Source: Prolixibacteraceae bacterium UBA1413
Lineage (GTDB): Bacteria > Bacteroidota > Bacteroidia > Bacteroidales > Prolixibacteraceae
Length of the DNA stretch: 64,000 bases
Reading direction: 5' to 3'
Assembly: GCA_002304925.1 (NCBI GenBank)
Contig: DBPT01000025.1
Span: 62,001-126,000 of the forward strand
Shown here: positions 26,526 to 34,225 of the stretch, piece after piece
Layout: the number at the start of each line of letters is the position of its first letter
Numbering within the stretch: position 1 is the stretch's first letter
Notes under the pieces: generated by a model
What the model was told of the DNA's origin: nothing
The model's database searches: none
What the model saw: only the letters and a program-made list of their open reading frames with translations
Translations under genes and position numbers: made by a program

Positions 26526-26598
26526 GACTCAGTAGCTCAGCAGGTAGAGCACATCCCTTTTAAGGATGGGGTCCTGGGTTCGAATCCCAGCTGGGTCA
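26526..26598 (+). tRNA. tRNA-Lys (anticodon TTT)
   Basis: 73-base cloverleaf: acceptor GACTCAG/CTGGGTC (one G-T pair), D arm with AGCTCAGCAGGTAGAGC, anticodon stem CATCC/GGATG with loop CTTTTAA, T arm TGGG-TTCGAAT-CCCA and discriminator A. Followed at once by a terminator and then by a decayed mobile-element island. Confidence 0.96.
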
Positions 26599-26600
26599 CA

Positions 26601-26640
26601 AAATCCACTGGAAATAATTGATTTCAGTGGATTTTTAATT
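26601..26640 (+). terminator. Terminator of tRNA-Lys
   Basis: AAATCCACTGGAAAT pairs with ATTTCAGTGGATTT (14 bp, one bulged G, five-base loop), followed by a T-rich run. Confidence 0.85.
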
Positions 26641-27056
26641 TATGCTCACCCTTTTATACACCTTTTGAAGACTCTCTCTAAACAGAACAGATAGGACGGG
26701 TTGACTTTTCAGCATTATTCTTGATTCGATTCCATCCTCTCCTGATGCCGAATTTGCAACCTTGCAGAGTATGCAATTCTGCCAAATACACTGACAAGTG
26801 GTAGTGATAACGTTTGAAAACTTTTTATGTTCATGTGATTGAAGCCGTATACCCGTCACCCACATTGGCCCATCTCTTCTCAAACATGCAAATCAGGATC
26901 ACATTTTAAATTTATCGCATTAAATATTCTTTTCTACATTTATGTTATTCTAAGGAGAGATGACTACTGGATGTTTGTCCGTTTTAATTCGTGTAGGCTG
27001 ACCTCTTCCGTTATTTTATAAAGAACTAATTAAGAATCAATCATATAACAACTCAC
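26641..27056. other. Gene-free stretch at the start of the tRNA-Lys island
   Basis: About 420 bases of AT-rich sequence behind tRNA-Lys. I see no integrase, no tRNA repeat and no promoter with a good -7 box. Short frames on both strands have no family features. It may be degraded element DNA. Confidence 0.5.
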
Positions 27057-27287
27057 ATGGATTACACACAATTCGCTGGTCTGAAGGTCAGGATAACCAC
27101 AAAAGACAACGAGGTTTATGAAGGCATTGTCTGGGGTTTCCAGTTTGAAAATGAAATTGTCGGGAATGTCCTTGAGGTATGGATAGAAGACTTCGTCATC
27201 GATGTGGCAGATATTTCCAGCATTGAGGAATCCAAGGAATCATCCTCCATTCCTGGTTTGGGCTTTGGAGATTTGAGCCAAAATTGA
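27057..27287 (+). CDS. Small protein with Sm-like sequence pattern
   Basis: 76 residues, ATG at 27057. Residues 8-28 (GLKVRITTKDNEVYEGIVWGF) follow the Sm1 motif pattern of LSm/Hfq-like beta barrels: G-x-K-V-x-I, then D-N near a turn, then Y-x-G-x-V; residues 40-55 (VWIEDFVIDVADISSI) could be the Sm2 part. This is pattern reading, not a database match. The tail is Ser/Gly-rich. It lies at the head of mobile-element remnants and could itself be a leftover gene of that element. Confidence 0.4.
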   Translation: MDYTQFAGLKVRITTKDNEVYEGIVWGFQFENEIVGNVLEVWIEDFVIDVADISSIEESKESSSIPGLGFGDLSQN

Positions 27288-27967
27288 CAACATTTCCAGA
27301 ATGGCAGCCCCATCCATATTCCTGGGAGAACAAGATTTACCTGAATAGGGTGATTTTGGATATTCATAGGGCCATGATGGGGAATTCCTTTACCAACCGG
27401 GCAAAGGTTATCCCATGCCATAATGCCTTTGTTCAGAAGATCCTGCCAAGTAATTGCCATATAATTGCCACTATCCTGAGTAAACAGGATTATGTGTTTT
27501 CTGAAAAGAACGGAAAGATTCTCCCTGAAATGATTGGGTTGAAGGGATTAACCCGTGAAGGCCTGGATTATGAATTCACCATTGTCCTGGAGCTTGATTT
27601 AAAACACCAGGCAACAGCCACAATGAAAATGACACTTAGAATGGTTAACCAACCAGCCAGTGTTCCCGACATCAGGGAACAGGTGAAAGTGCTGGAAGCA
27701 GAGGTGATTAAAACTACTCCTCTCCAGCCCAAGGTAGAGAAACAAAAACGTTTCAATGAAGCCAACACAGAAAGTGTTTCACTACTTCACTTGAAGAACG
27801 ATTGCATCATCCCTGTGTTCCGCGATAATGAAAAGGCAGTCTCGGAGGGGGGAAACCTGAATCCTGCCCCATCTCATCACACAAATAATAATGCTGTATA
27901 TGACCGAAAAACCGACAATACCTTCTTGAACTCTTCAAGATTGTCAGTCCAACGAGCATACTGGTAG
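27284..27967 (+). pseudogene. Decayed AAA ATPase C-terminus joined to DUF3871-like start
   Basis: The frame has no good start: the only full-length one is TTG at 27284, overlapping the previous stop. From about residue 30 it matches the C-terminal part of phage/mobile-element AAA ATPases as I know them (MMGNSFTNRAKVIPCHNAF, CHIIATILSKQDYV, GLKGLTREGLDYEFTIVLEL). Walker A and B, which lie upstream in intact members, are missing. Around residue 110 the expected KDRT-type segment has changed to MKMTLRM. Near residue 167 the sequence HLKNDCIIPVFRDNE resembles the N-terminus of DUF3871 proteins, which follow the ATPase in intact elements. It reads as a deletion fusion of two dead genes. Confidence 0.6.
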
Positions 27968-28159
27968 TGGATCAGACTGGCAAGGTGAAAAGGCTGCATT
28001 GCCTATTCAGGGTGGTAGCCCTGGTAAGCATATTTCCCTGACACTATTGAAGGGGAATTTTATATGGTGGACTTCGTAAAGATGACTTTGGTGGAACTGA
28101 AAGTGGTTTTCATCATTGGGGGGAAGGGGTATTTGATCTGCTATTTTGGGATTGTATGA
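27931..28159 (+). pseudogene. Small frameshifted gene remnant
   Basis: Two open pieces read as one protein if one shift is allowed near 28035-28050: first SPTSILVVDQTGKVKRLHC with LFRVVALVSIF, ending in a stop near 28037; then EGEFYMVDFVKMTLVELKV with VFIIGGKGYLICYFGIV ending at the TGA at 28157-28159. The composition is protein-like throughout. It overlaps the end of the previous remnant in another frame. I do not know a named family. Likely a third dead gene of the same element. Confidence 0.4.
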
Positions 28160-28209
28160 AAAAGTGCCCATCCATTCAGCATCCTTGTAGAACTGGGGAA
28201 GGGCACTTT
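28156..28209 (-). terminator. Terminator of the FISUMP gene
   Basis: AAAGTGCCC (28161-28169) pairs with GGGCACTTT (28201-28209); read on the minus strand the stem is followed by five T. A second small hairpin CCCGC-TGA-GCGGG (28211-28223) lies in front. Confidence 0.6.
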
Positions 28210-28232
28210 ACCCGCTGAGCGGGGTATAAAAG

Positions 28233-28264
28233 GTCAAATAGTCAAATAGTCAAATAACCAAATA
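28233..28264 (-). repeat. TATTTGAC octamer repeat behind the FISUMP stop codon
   Basis: Three perfect copies of an 8-base unit (GTCAAATA on the plus strand at 28233, 28241 and 28249) plus a fourth with two changes, ending two bases before the stop codon of the FISUMP gene. Confidence 0.85.
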
Positions 28265-28266
28265 GC

Positions 28267-29547
28267 CTACTCATTCCGCAGACAACGGACACTATAACCG
28301 TCGCCCTTTTGCCAACGGTACCGGTTTACTCCCAGTATGTCGGTAGTGACGGCACGGGCCCACGCATAGCCATCATTGTACTCCGTCGATGTCCACCAGA
28401 TGCCGAGTTCGCGAATTTGGACGCTTAAACTCAAAGCACCTATGCGTTTGCCACCAGGCTGACCTGAGAAGCCGAGCAGATCTTTGCCGTTGTAATCTTG
28501 CATCCAGCCGCTTCTGCTCTTCAGGTTCGTCCCAGCATCACTTCCACGCCAACCGATATTATCCCAGGTAGTGTTTCCAATTCCATACTGGCTGTCTACC
28601 GCCCCTTCCAGCACCTTCCATTCCTCATCCGTGGGGATATGCCAGCCCGGTGGACAGATGCCCCGGGTTCCTTGTTGTGTCGTATACTGCATCATCTCGT
28701 CCCACCGGTACAAACCACCGTACTTGCTACAACTGTCCGGTTCGTTGTTATAACACCACTTTTCAATGATTCCATTGTCCGTGGGATTTCCGTAGGCTTC
28801 GTGAACCATCGTTCCAACATTCAGGTTTTCGGCCATCCACCACTGGTTACCGATTTTTCCTATTCTATAACTTTTATTATCCGGGTCTATACATTCATGA
28901 AATTCGACTGAATAAATCTTAGAGACTGTTGGAAAATCAGTTATGATTGTGTTATTTTTATTCGAAAAAATTGAATACAGTATATTGTCCCCTTCAGCAT
29001 AACCTAATGTTATATCGGCGGTGGCCCTTTTGATTGATTTTAAGATATCACCACCTGAATACTCAATATTGCAGTTGTGAACCTCAGAATCCATAGAAGC
29101 AACCTTGAAACTCAGGAGGCCATCATCTTTAAAAACAGAAAAGATAAAAAGACCGGTTCCCGGGAACGTAATATGGAACTTATGTTGACCCAGTGTCAAA
29201 TATTTCCTTTCTAAGCTTAACAGTTGTCCGGAAATGTTATATACCCCCAGTACTACCTCCTGGTTCAAGGATGTGGAAAAACTTACCTGTGCTTCCCCAT
29301 GACAGGGATTCGGGTATAAATAACCCTTCTCAGAGGTAAAAGATAAATCAGTAATTCCTGTAACTTTTGTCAAGGTGAGAGTTTCATGCCCAAGGAGTTT
29401 TACCTTTTCATTTGTTCTCTGATTGGTTACCCAGATACTGTCAATTGTGTTTACGGCTTCTTTGGGCTGAAAGGAGATGGTGATATCCTGAGCTGTAAGT
29501 TTTAACACCACGACACATAAAAGAACGAATGGGGACAGCTTTTTCAT
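28267..29547 (-). CDS. Secreted FISUMP-domain protein with internal sorting-domain-like module
   Basis: 426 residues. N-terminal type I signal peptide (MKKLSPFVLLCVVVLKLTAQ). Residues about 80-145 look like a type IX secretion type A sorting domain (YPNPCHGEAQVSFS, VYNISGQLLSL, GLFIFSVFKDDG), but it is internal, not C-terminal. The last 200 residues are a FISUMP domain: YRIGKIGNQWWMAENL, CPPGWHIPTDEEW, GWRGSDAGTNLKS and WWTSTEYNDGYAWARA, ending GYSVRCLRNE at the very C-terminus. FISUMP domains are found in surface proteins and may bind sugars or peptides; no activity is known. It lies in the tRNA-Lys island and is the only intact large gene there. Confidence 0.85.
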   Translation of the reverse strand: MKKLSPFVLLCVVVLKLTAQDITISFQPKEAVNTIDSIWVTNQRTNEKVKLLGHETLTLTKVTGITDLSFTSEKGYLYPNPCHGEAQVSFSTSLNQEVVLGVYNISGQLLSLERKYLTLGQHKFHITFPGTGLFIFSVFKDDGLLSFKVASMDSEVHNCNIEYSGGDILKSIKRATADITLGYAEGDNILYSIFSNKNNTIITDFPTVSKIYSVEFHECIDPDNKSYRIGKIGNQWWMAENLNVGTMVHEAYGNPTDNGIIEKWCYNNEPDSCSKYGGLYRWDEMMQYTTQQGTRGICPPGWHIPTDEEWKVLEGAVDSQYGIGNTTWDNIGWRGSDAGTNLKSRSGWMQDYNGKDLLGFSGQPGGKRIGALSLSVQIRELGIWWTSTEYNDGYAWARAVTTDILGVNRYRWQKGDGYSVRCLRNE

Positions 29548-29573
29548 TGGTCTGGAATTTAATAATTAAGTAT

Positions 29574-29604
29574 CAAATTTACATAGAAAATAAAAAAAAG
29601 CAAA
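29574..29604 (-). promoter_or_regulatory. Promoter of the FISUMP gene
   Basis: On the minus strand TTTG (29601-29604), exactly 19 bases, TAAATTTG (29574-29581): a perfect match to the consensus, 26 bases before the ATG. Confidence 0.8.
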
Positions 29605-30053
29605 AAAATCATCCGGGAATGACTATCCTTACTTCTTCGTAATAGTTTTTTGCTACATGTTTATCAGTTTTTGGAGAAGGCATTTCCTGGGAGGAGAGGA
29701 GAAAATGCCAACATTCTTCAGTCTCCTCTTGAGTGGAAATAGGAGCAGGTGCCTCACTCCACTATGCCCTGTATAAAACCACTGAACCCCTTGTAATCAT
29801 TGACATTGGGCGTAAGGGCGCAGGAATAGTGGAAACTCTTTTCTGTTGGAAACATGATTGCTTTTATCATCTTCAACGACAGGAAAGTTTTATCATTTCC
29901 CAAATCCATATGCCCAAAGCCTTTATTGACGGGCATTCTGCTGGGTTTTACCTGGGCGTGGTTGGTTTGTGTCTTTTGAAGATAAAAGAGAATTGATGTT
30001 CACTATAAACTGTGATCTCAGCTGTGTCACCGGAATTTTTGTCACAAAGAATT
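29605..30053. other. Stretch without a supported intact gene; possible dead gene on the minus strand
   Basis: On the minus strand a frame from about 29998 to 29754 reads plausibly as protein (FLSLKMIKAIMFPTEKSF, then SCALTPNVNDYKGFSGF), stops, and a second frame continues without a gap to about 29607 (APAPISTQEETEECWHF to KNYYEEVRIVIPG). This looks like one gene broken by a frameshift, though I recognise no family. Near 30015-30030 lies a sequence resembling the tRNA-Lys 3' end. Confidence 0.3.
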
Positions 30054-30088
30054 GAAGAGCGCTTGAACCGTTGGTTCAGGCGCTCTTC
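30054..30088. terminator. Strong hairpin terminator behind the aquaporin gene
   Basis: 16-bp stem GAAGAGCGCTTGAACC (30054-30069) with GGTTCAGGCGCTCTTC (30073-30088), one G-T pair, loop GTT. T-rich sequence follows on the plus strand and a shorter AATTCTTTG on the minus strand, so it may work both ways. Confidence 0.7.
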
Positions 30089-30135
30089 TCTTTATGGTTT
30101 TATTTCTGAAAATCAGTACAATGACGGAATTCTGG

Positions 30136-30840
30136 TTATTTTTCAGCTGGGGATTGTTTTATTACAGGTGACAGATATTTGTAAACCAATCCGGCCAGAA
30201 GTGCTCCGACAATGGGGGCGACCCAGAAGAGCCACAGTTGTCCCAGGGCCCAATCCCCGACAAACAGCGCCTGGCTTGTGCTCCGGGCGGGATTTACCGA
30301 TGTGTTGGTGACCGGAATGGATATCAGGTGAATCAGGGTCAATGCTAGTCCGATAGCGACTCCGGCGAATTTTTGAGGGGCTTTGGGGTGGGTAGCGCCG
30401 AGGATGACGATCAGGAAGAAGAAAGTCATGACGATTTCGGTGATCAAGGCAGCCACGAGGCCAAATCCTCCCGGCGAATGCGCTCCATAGCCATTGGCGG
30501 CAAAACCGCCCAGTTCGAAATCCGGTTTGCCGCTGGCAATTAGATAAAGGATGGTTGCACCGGCGATCCCACCCAGGATCTGGGCGATAATGTAAGGGAG
30601 TAACTCTTTTTTGTCAAAGCGGCCTCCCATCCATAATCCGACAGAAACGGCTGGATTGAGGTGGCACCCCGAAATGTGCCCTATTGCGTATGCCATGGTC
30701 ACAACTGTCAATCCGAAAGCCAGGGCTACTCCGGCAAATCCAATGCCCAGTTCCGGGAAGGCTGCTGCCAGCACAGCACTGCCGCAACCTCCCAGCACCA
30801 GCCAGGCGGTTCCGATGAATTCAGCAACTAATTTCTTCAT
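30136..30840 (-). CDS. aqpZ: Aquaporin Z-like water channel
   Basis: 234 residues, MIP family. Both half-helix motifs are intact: GCHLNPAVSVGL (near residue 65) and SVNPARSTSQAL (near 185), with the pore Arg following the second NPA. Six membrane helices are visible. The KKLVAEFIGTAWLVLGGCG start and the absence of the long extra loops of glycerol facilitators point to a water channel. Inner membrane. The ATG at 30840 has a good promoter upstream and stands alone. Confidence 0.92.
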   Translation of the reverse strand: MKKLVAEFIGTAWLVLGGCGSAVLAAAFPELGIGFAGVALAFGLTVVTMAYAIGHISGCHLNPAVSVGLWMGGRFDKKELLPYIIAQILGGIAGATILYLIASGKPDFELGGFAANGYGAHSPGGFGLVAALITEIVMTFFFLIVILGATHPKAPQKFAGVAIGLALTLIHLISIPVTNTSVNPARSTSQALFVGDWALGQLWLFWVAPIVGALLAGLVYKYLSPVIKQSPAEK

Positions 30841-30899
30841 AGGTTCAAAATTTAATGGTTAAATGATAAACAAAGAATATTAGATTGGAATAATGACTC

Positions 30900-30907
30900 C
30901 AAATATA
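30900..30907 (-). promoter_or_regulatory. -7 promoter box of aqpZ
   Basis: TATATTTG on the minus strand, about 60 bases before the aqpZ ATG. Confidence 0.45.
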
Positions 30908-31021
30908 ACGATTTTCAGAATGAGATAGATTTCATTCAATTTCCTTTCGTTCATAATACAGAAACTGAACCGTTTTTACCAGTTTCCCGGCTTTCTCCTG
31001 TTTCTTTTTCCCAAAAGATTT

Positions 31022-31029
31022 TATATTTG
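31022..31029 (+). promoter_or_regulatory. -7 promoter box of the POT transporter gene
   Basis: TATATTTG, 39 bases before the ATG at 31069; a weak TGTTT lies about 20 bases upstream of it. Confidence 0.45.
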
Positions 31030-31068
31030 CCTGATTTTGCGTCAAATATTCACTAAAACTCGAAGTAT

Positions 31069-32877
31069 ATGTTCAAAGATCATCCCAAAGGTTTGTTTGT
31101 AGCGTTTTTCTCCAACATGGGAGAGCGCTTTGGCTTCTACACCATGATGGCTATCCTGGTACTTTTCCTGCAGGCCCGTTACGGACTTTCCGAAGCGCAG
31201 GCAGGGGAGACGTACAGCTGGTTTTATTTCGGGATTTATGCCCTGGCGCTGATTGGCGGCATTCTGGCAGACTCCACACGTAAATATAAACTGGTGATTC
31301 TGGCTGGTATCATTGTCATGTTCGCCGGGTATCTCATTATGGCTATTCCTGGGAATCCCCTGGCGCTGACGCTCATCGGGCTCTTCACCATCGCATTCGG
31401 AAACGGCCTCTTCAAGGGGAACCTCCAGGCTGTGGTGGGACAGCTTTATGACGATCCGAAATATTCCAAAGTCCGTGATTCGGCCTTCATGATTTTCTAT
31501 ATGGGGATCAACATCGGTGCTTTTTTTGCTCCCTTCGTGGCTAACGGGATCCGCAACTGGTTCCTCCATTCCCAGGGCTTTGAACACGACGGCAGTCTGC
31601 CTGCCATGTGCCACGCTTTTAAAAATGGTACCCTTGAGAATATGTCCAAATTCCAGGAGCTGGCCGACAAGGTGTCGGGAACTGCAGTGACTGACCTGGG
31701 TGCCTTTGCCAACCAGTACCTCGAAGTGTTCTCCAAAGGTTACAACTATGCCTTCGGCATCGCTGCCCTCGCCATGGTCGTTTCCCTCTCCGTGTATGTG
31801 ATCTTTAACAGACTGTTGCCTACCGTCCAGAAGGTCAAGGTTGCCGATTCCGAAAAACCCAAAGCCACCACCAACCTGGTCAGCTTGCTGCTTGCCGGCG
31901 GACTGATGATCACCACTTCTGTGATTTTCTACCTGGCCATGGGTGACCTGGCTCTGGGTGCCGCTGTGGGTCTCTTCATCGGTTTCGTGGCCATGATGTT
32001 CATGATATCCACCAAAGAAGAACGCCCCAGGGTAACCTCCCTGCTGCTGGTGTTTTTCGTGGTCATCTTCTTCTGGATGTCGTTCCACCAAAACGGTTTG
32101 ACGTTGACATTCTTCGCGCGTGACTATACGGTCAAGGAGGTGGGGCCTTTCACCAATATCTTTTTCAACCTGGGGTCCATGCTGGCTTTCATCGGCACTG
32201 TTGCGGGGGTGGTCATGCTCTTCAACAAGAAGCGGGTTATCAAACTGATCGGCCTGGGCATGTTCCTGGTGCTGGGAGCCGTGACCTGGTGGCTGGTTTC
32301 AGGCTGGGGTCCCAAGAATCCCATTGCCCCGGAAGTGTTCCAGTCCTTCAACCCGCTCTTTATCGTTTCGTTGACTTTCCCCGTGATGGGAATTTTCACC
32401 TGGCTGCGTAACCGGAACCAGGAACCTTCCACACCCAAAAAAATCGGCATCGGGATGATCATCGCCTCCTTTGGTTTCCTGATTATCCTGGTCGCTTCGA
32501 TCGGTTTGGTGTCGCCTCACGAGCTTCAATATGTCGACTCATTCGGTGCTACCAAGTACAATCCTGTACCCGATAGCTCGAGGGTGGTTCCCTATTGGCT
32601 TATCAGCGGATATCTGGTCCTTACCATCGCCGAGTTATTCCTCAGTCCCATGGGCCTCTCCTTTGTTTCCAAGGTAGCTCCGGCCCGTTTCCAGGGATTG
32701 ATGCAGGGGGGATGGCTCCTTGCGACTGCCGTGGGTAACAAATTCCTCTTCATCGGAAGTGATTTCTGGGGCAAACTGGATCTGTGGCAGCTCTGGCTCA
32801 TCTTTATCGTTTGCTGTCTCCTTTCTGCTCTCTTTATTTTCAGCATTCTAAAAAGATTAGAGAACGCCACAAAATAA
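31069..32877 (+). CDS. POT-family proton-coupled peptide transporter
   Basis: 602 residues. The family signature NMGERFGFYTMM is at residues 17-28, followed by GETYSWFYFGIYALALIGG and ILAD; FMIFYMGINIGAFFAP is the second POT signature. Twelve or more helices, with long loops at about 165-215 and 485-510. It imports di- and tripeptides with protons across the inner membrane. The extra loops make it longer than the E. coli forms, as in other Bacteroidota. Its stop is seven bases from the stop of the convergent gene. Confidence 0.92.
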   Translation: MFKDHPKGLFVAFFSNMGERFGFYTMMAILVLFLQARYGLSEAQAGETYSWFYFGIYALALIGGILADSTRKYKLVILAGIIVMFAGYLIMAIPGNPLALTLIGLFTIAFGNGLFKGNLQAVVGQLYDDPKYSKVRDSAFMIFYMGINIGAFFAPFVANGIRNWFLHSQGFEHDGSLPAMCHAFKNGTLENMSKFQELADKVSGTAVTDLGAFANQYLEVFSKGYNYAFGIAALAMVVSLSVYVIFNRLLPTVQKVKVADSEKPKATTNLVSLLLAGGLMITTSVIFYLAMGDLALGAAVGLFIGFVAMMFMISTKEERPRVTSLLLVFFVVIFFWMSFHQNGLTLTFFARDYTVKEVGPFTNIFFNLGSMLAFIGTVAGVVMLFNKKRVIKLIGLGMFLVLGAVTWWLVSGWGPKNPIAPEVFQSFNPLFIVSLTFPVMGIFTWLRNRNQEPSTPKKIGIGMIIASFGFLIILVASIGLVSPHELQYVDSFGATKYNPVPDSSRVVPYWLISGYLVLTIAELFLSPMGLSFVSKVAPARFQGLMQGGWLLATAVGNKFLFIGSDFWGKLDLWQLWLIFIVCCLLSALFIFSILKRLENATK

Positions 32878-32884
32878 AGGTGGG

Positions 32885-34222
32885 TTAGGTTTTTCGCTTT
32901 TTCTTCTTGGCGGAGGGAAATAAGACGTTGTTGAGGATCAGCCGGTATCCCGGGGAATTCGGGTAAAGGCTGAGGTCGGTAGCCGGGTCGCCTACCAGGT
33001 GCCGGTAGTCTTCCGGATCATGTCCTCCGTAGAAGGTCCAGAATCCCTGTCCCAGTTCGCCGTGAATGTACCGGGCTTCTCCGGCTGCCATATTCTCTCC
33101 CATGACCAGCACTTCAGGTTTCACGAGTTCCTTGCGGAAGGCGGTGGTCTGACCCATAAAACCCTTGATCAGGTTGTTATGGTTCTGGCAAAGCATGGTG
33201 GGAATGGGATCCCATTTTGCGGAAAATTCAAAGAGGGTGAAATAGTCGTTTTCGCGGATCACCCTCCGGGTATCGGTCACGTCAATGTCGGAGAATTCAT
33301 ATTCATAAGGATCGGTGACGAGCTTGAAGTTGCGGAATGCGAAGGTGTTGTCGTAATCCAGTTTTTCGTTCATGTTCTTATCAGCGGGGTCTCCGTCGAA
33401 CATGGATTCGCAGATATCGATACCCATGGCCGACAGGGCGATGTCATACGTGTCGGTGGCTGCGCACATGGCAAAGAGAAAGCCGCCGTTAAGGACATAA
33501 TTCCTGATTTCACGGGCTACCACCGATTTCATCTCTGAAACTTTAAGGAACCCCAGTTTTTTGCTCATCTCCTGGTTGATGCGGACATCTTCCTGGTACC
33601 AGGGCGTGTGCTGGAAGGTTCGCCAGAATTTTCCGAACTGTCCTGTGAAATCCTCATGGTGGAGGTGAAGCCAGTCGTAATCCCTCAGTTTCCCGTTGAT
33701 GACTTCTTCGTCGTATATCACATCATACTCTATTTCGGCAAAGGTGAGCACCAGGGTGACGGCATCGTCCCACGGGAGTTTGTTGGGAGGAGAGTAGACG
33801 GCAATCCGGGGTGCTTTATGCATGCTCACCGCATCCTGGTTCACATCGGGCGAAGCGATTTCATTTAGCATGGCCGACCCGCGGGAATCGGTAAGCGTCT
33901 CGAAAGTCACCCCGCGGATGACACATTCAGACTGGATCTCCGGAAAATGTTCCATCAAAAAACTTCCGCCCCGGTAATTCAGGAGCCATTTGACTTCCAC
34001 ATCCTTTGTCAGGGTCCAGAATGCGATTCCGTACGCCTTCAGGTGATTCTTCTGCGATTCATCCATGGGGATCAGCAGCCAGGCAGAGTGTGCATGCCAC
34101 GAAAACAGGAGGAACAGGATGATGATGAGGCATCTTTGGGGGAATGTCACTGTTGTCGAGGTTTTGTATGTTGTCAGGATTTTCACTGTTGTCGTTTTTT
34201 TGAGAGTATTGAGTGATGTCAT
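32885..34222 (-). CDS. Secreted Bacteroidota protein of unknown function (usually mislabelled asparagine synthetase B)
   Basis: 445 residues if the ATG at 34222 is used. Core segments LLIPMDESQKNHLKAYGIA, LLNYRGGSFLMEHFPE, SPPNKLPWDDAVTLVLTFAE, WLHLHHEDFTGQFGKFW, FAMCAATDTYDIALSAMG and FWTFYGGHDPEDYRHLVGDP are those of a protein highly conserved in Bacteroidota. No glutaminase Cys at position 2 and no AMP-binding loop of AsnB is present, so that label is not supported; the fold may resemble class I amidotransferase-like domains, which is inference. A hydrophobic signal peptide ends near HAHSA (residue 47). The residues before it are built from an 18-base repeat, so a GTG at 34150 may be the real start. 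Confidence 0.75.
   Translation of the reverse strand: MTSLNTLKKTTTVKILTTYKTSTTVTFPQRCLIIILFLLFSWHAHSAWLLIPMDESQKNHLKAYGIAFWTLTKDVEVKWLLNYRGGSFLMEHFPEIQSECVIRGVTFETLTDSRGSAMLNEIASPDVNQDAVSMHKAPRIAVYSPPNKLPWDDAVTLVLTFAEIEYDVIYDEEVINGKLRDYDWLHLHHEDFTGQFGKFWRTFQHTPWYQEDVRINQEMSKKLGFLKVSEMKSVVAREIRNYVLNGGFLFAMCAATDTYDIALSAMGIDICESMFDGDPADKNMNEKLDYDNTFAFRNFKLVTDPYEYEFSDIDVTDTRRVIRENDYFTLFEFSAKWDPIPTMLCQNHNNLIKGFMGQTTAFRKELVKPEVLVMGENMAAGEARYIHGELGQGFWTFYGGHDPEDYRHLVGDPATDLSLYPNSPGYRLILNNVLFPSAKKKKRKT
34147..34200 (-). repeat. 18-base tandem repeat at the 5' end of the secreted-protein gene
   Basis: Three units of 18 bases at 34147, 34165 and 34183; the outer two share TCACTGTTGTCG, the middle one keeps TGTTGTC at the same phase. 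In the gene's frame they encode KKTTTV, KILTTY, KTSTTV. Confidence 0.75.
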
Positions 34223-34225
34223 AGT

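Noticed and set aside
26641..27056. A hidden integrase behind tRNA-Lys
   Set aside because: I looked in all frames for the tyrosine recombinase pattern (R...HxxR...Y) and saw nothing convincing.
32885..34222. Asparagine synthetase B as a functional call
   Set aside because: The protein is exported and lacks the N-terminal Cys and the ATP-binding motifs of AsnB.
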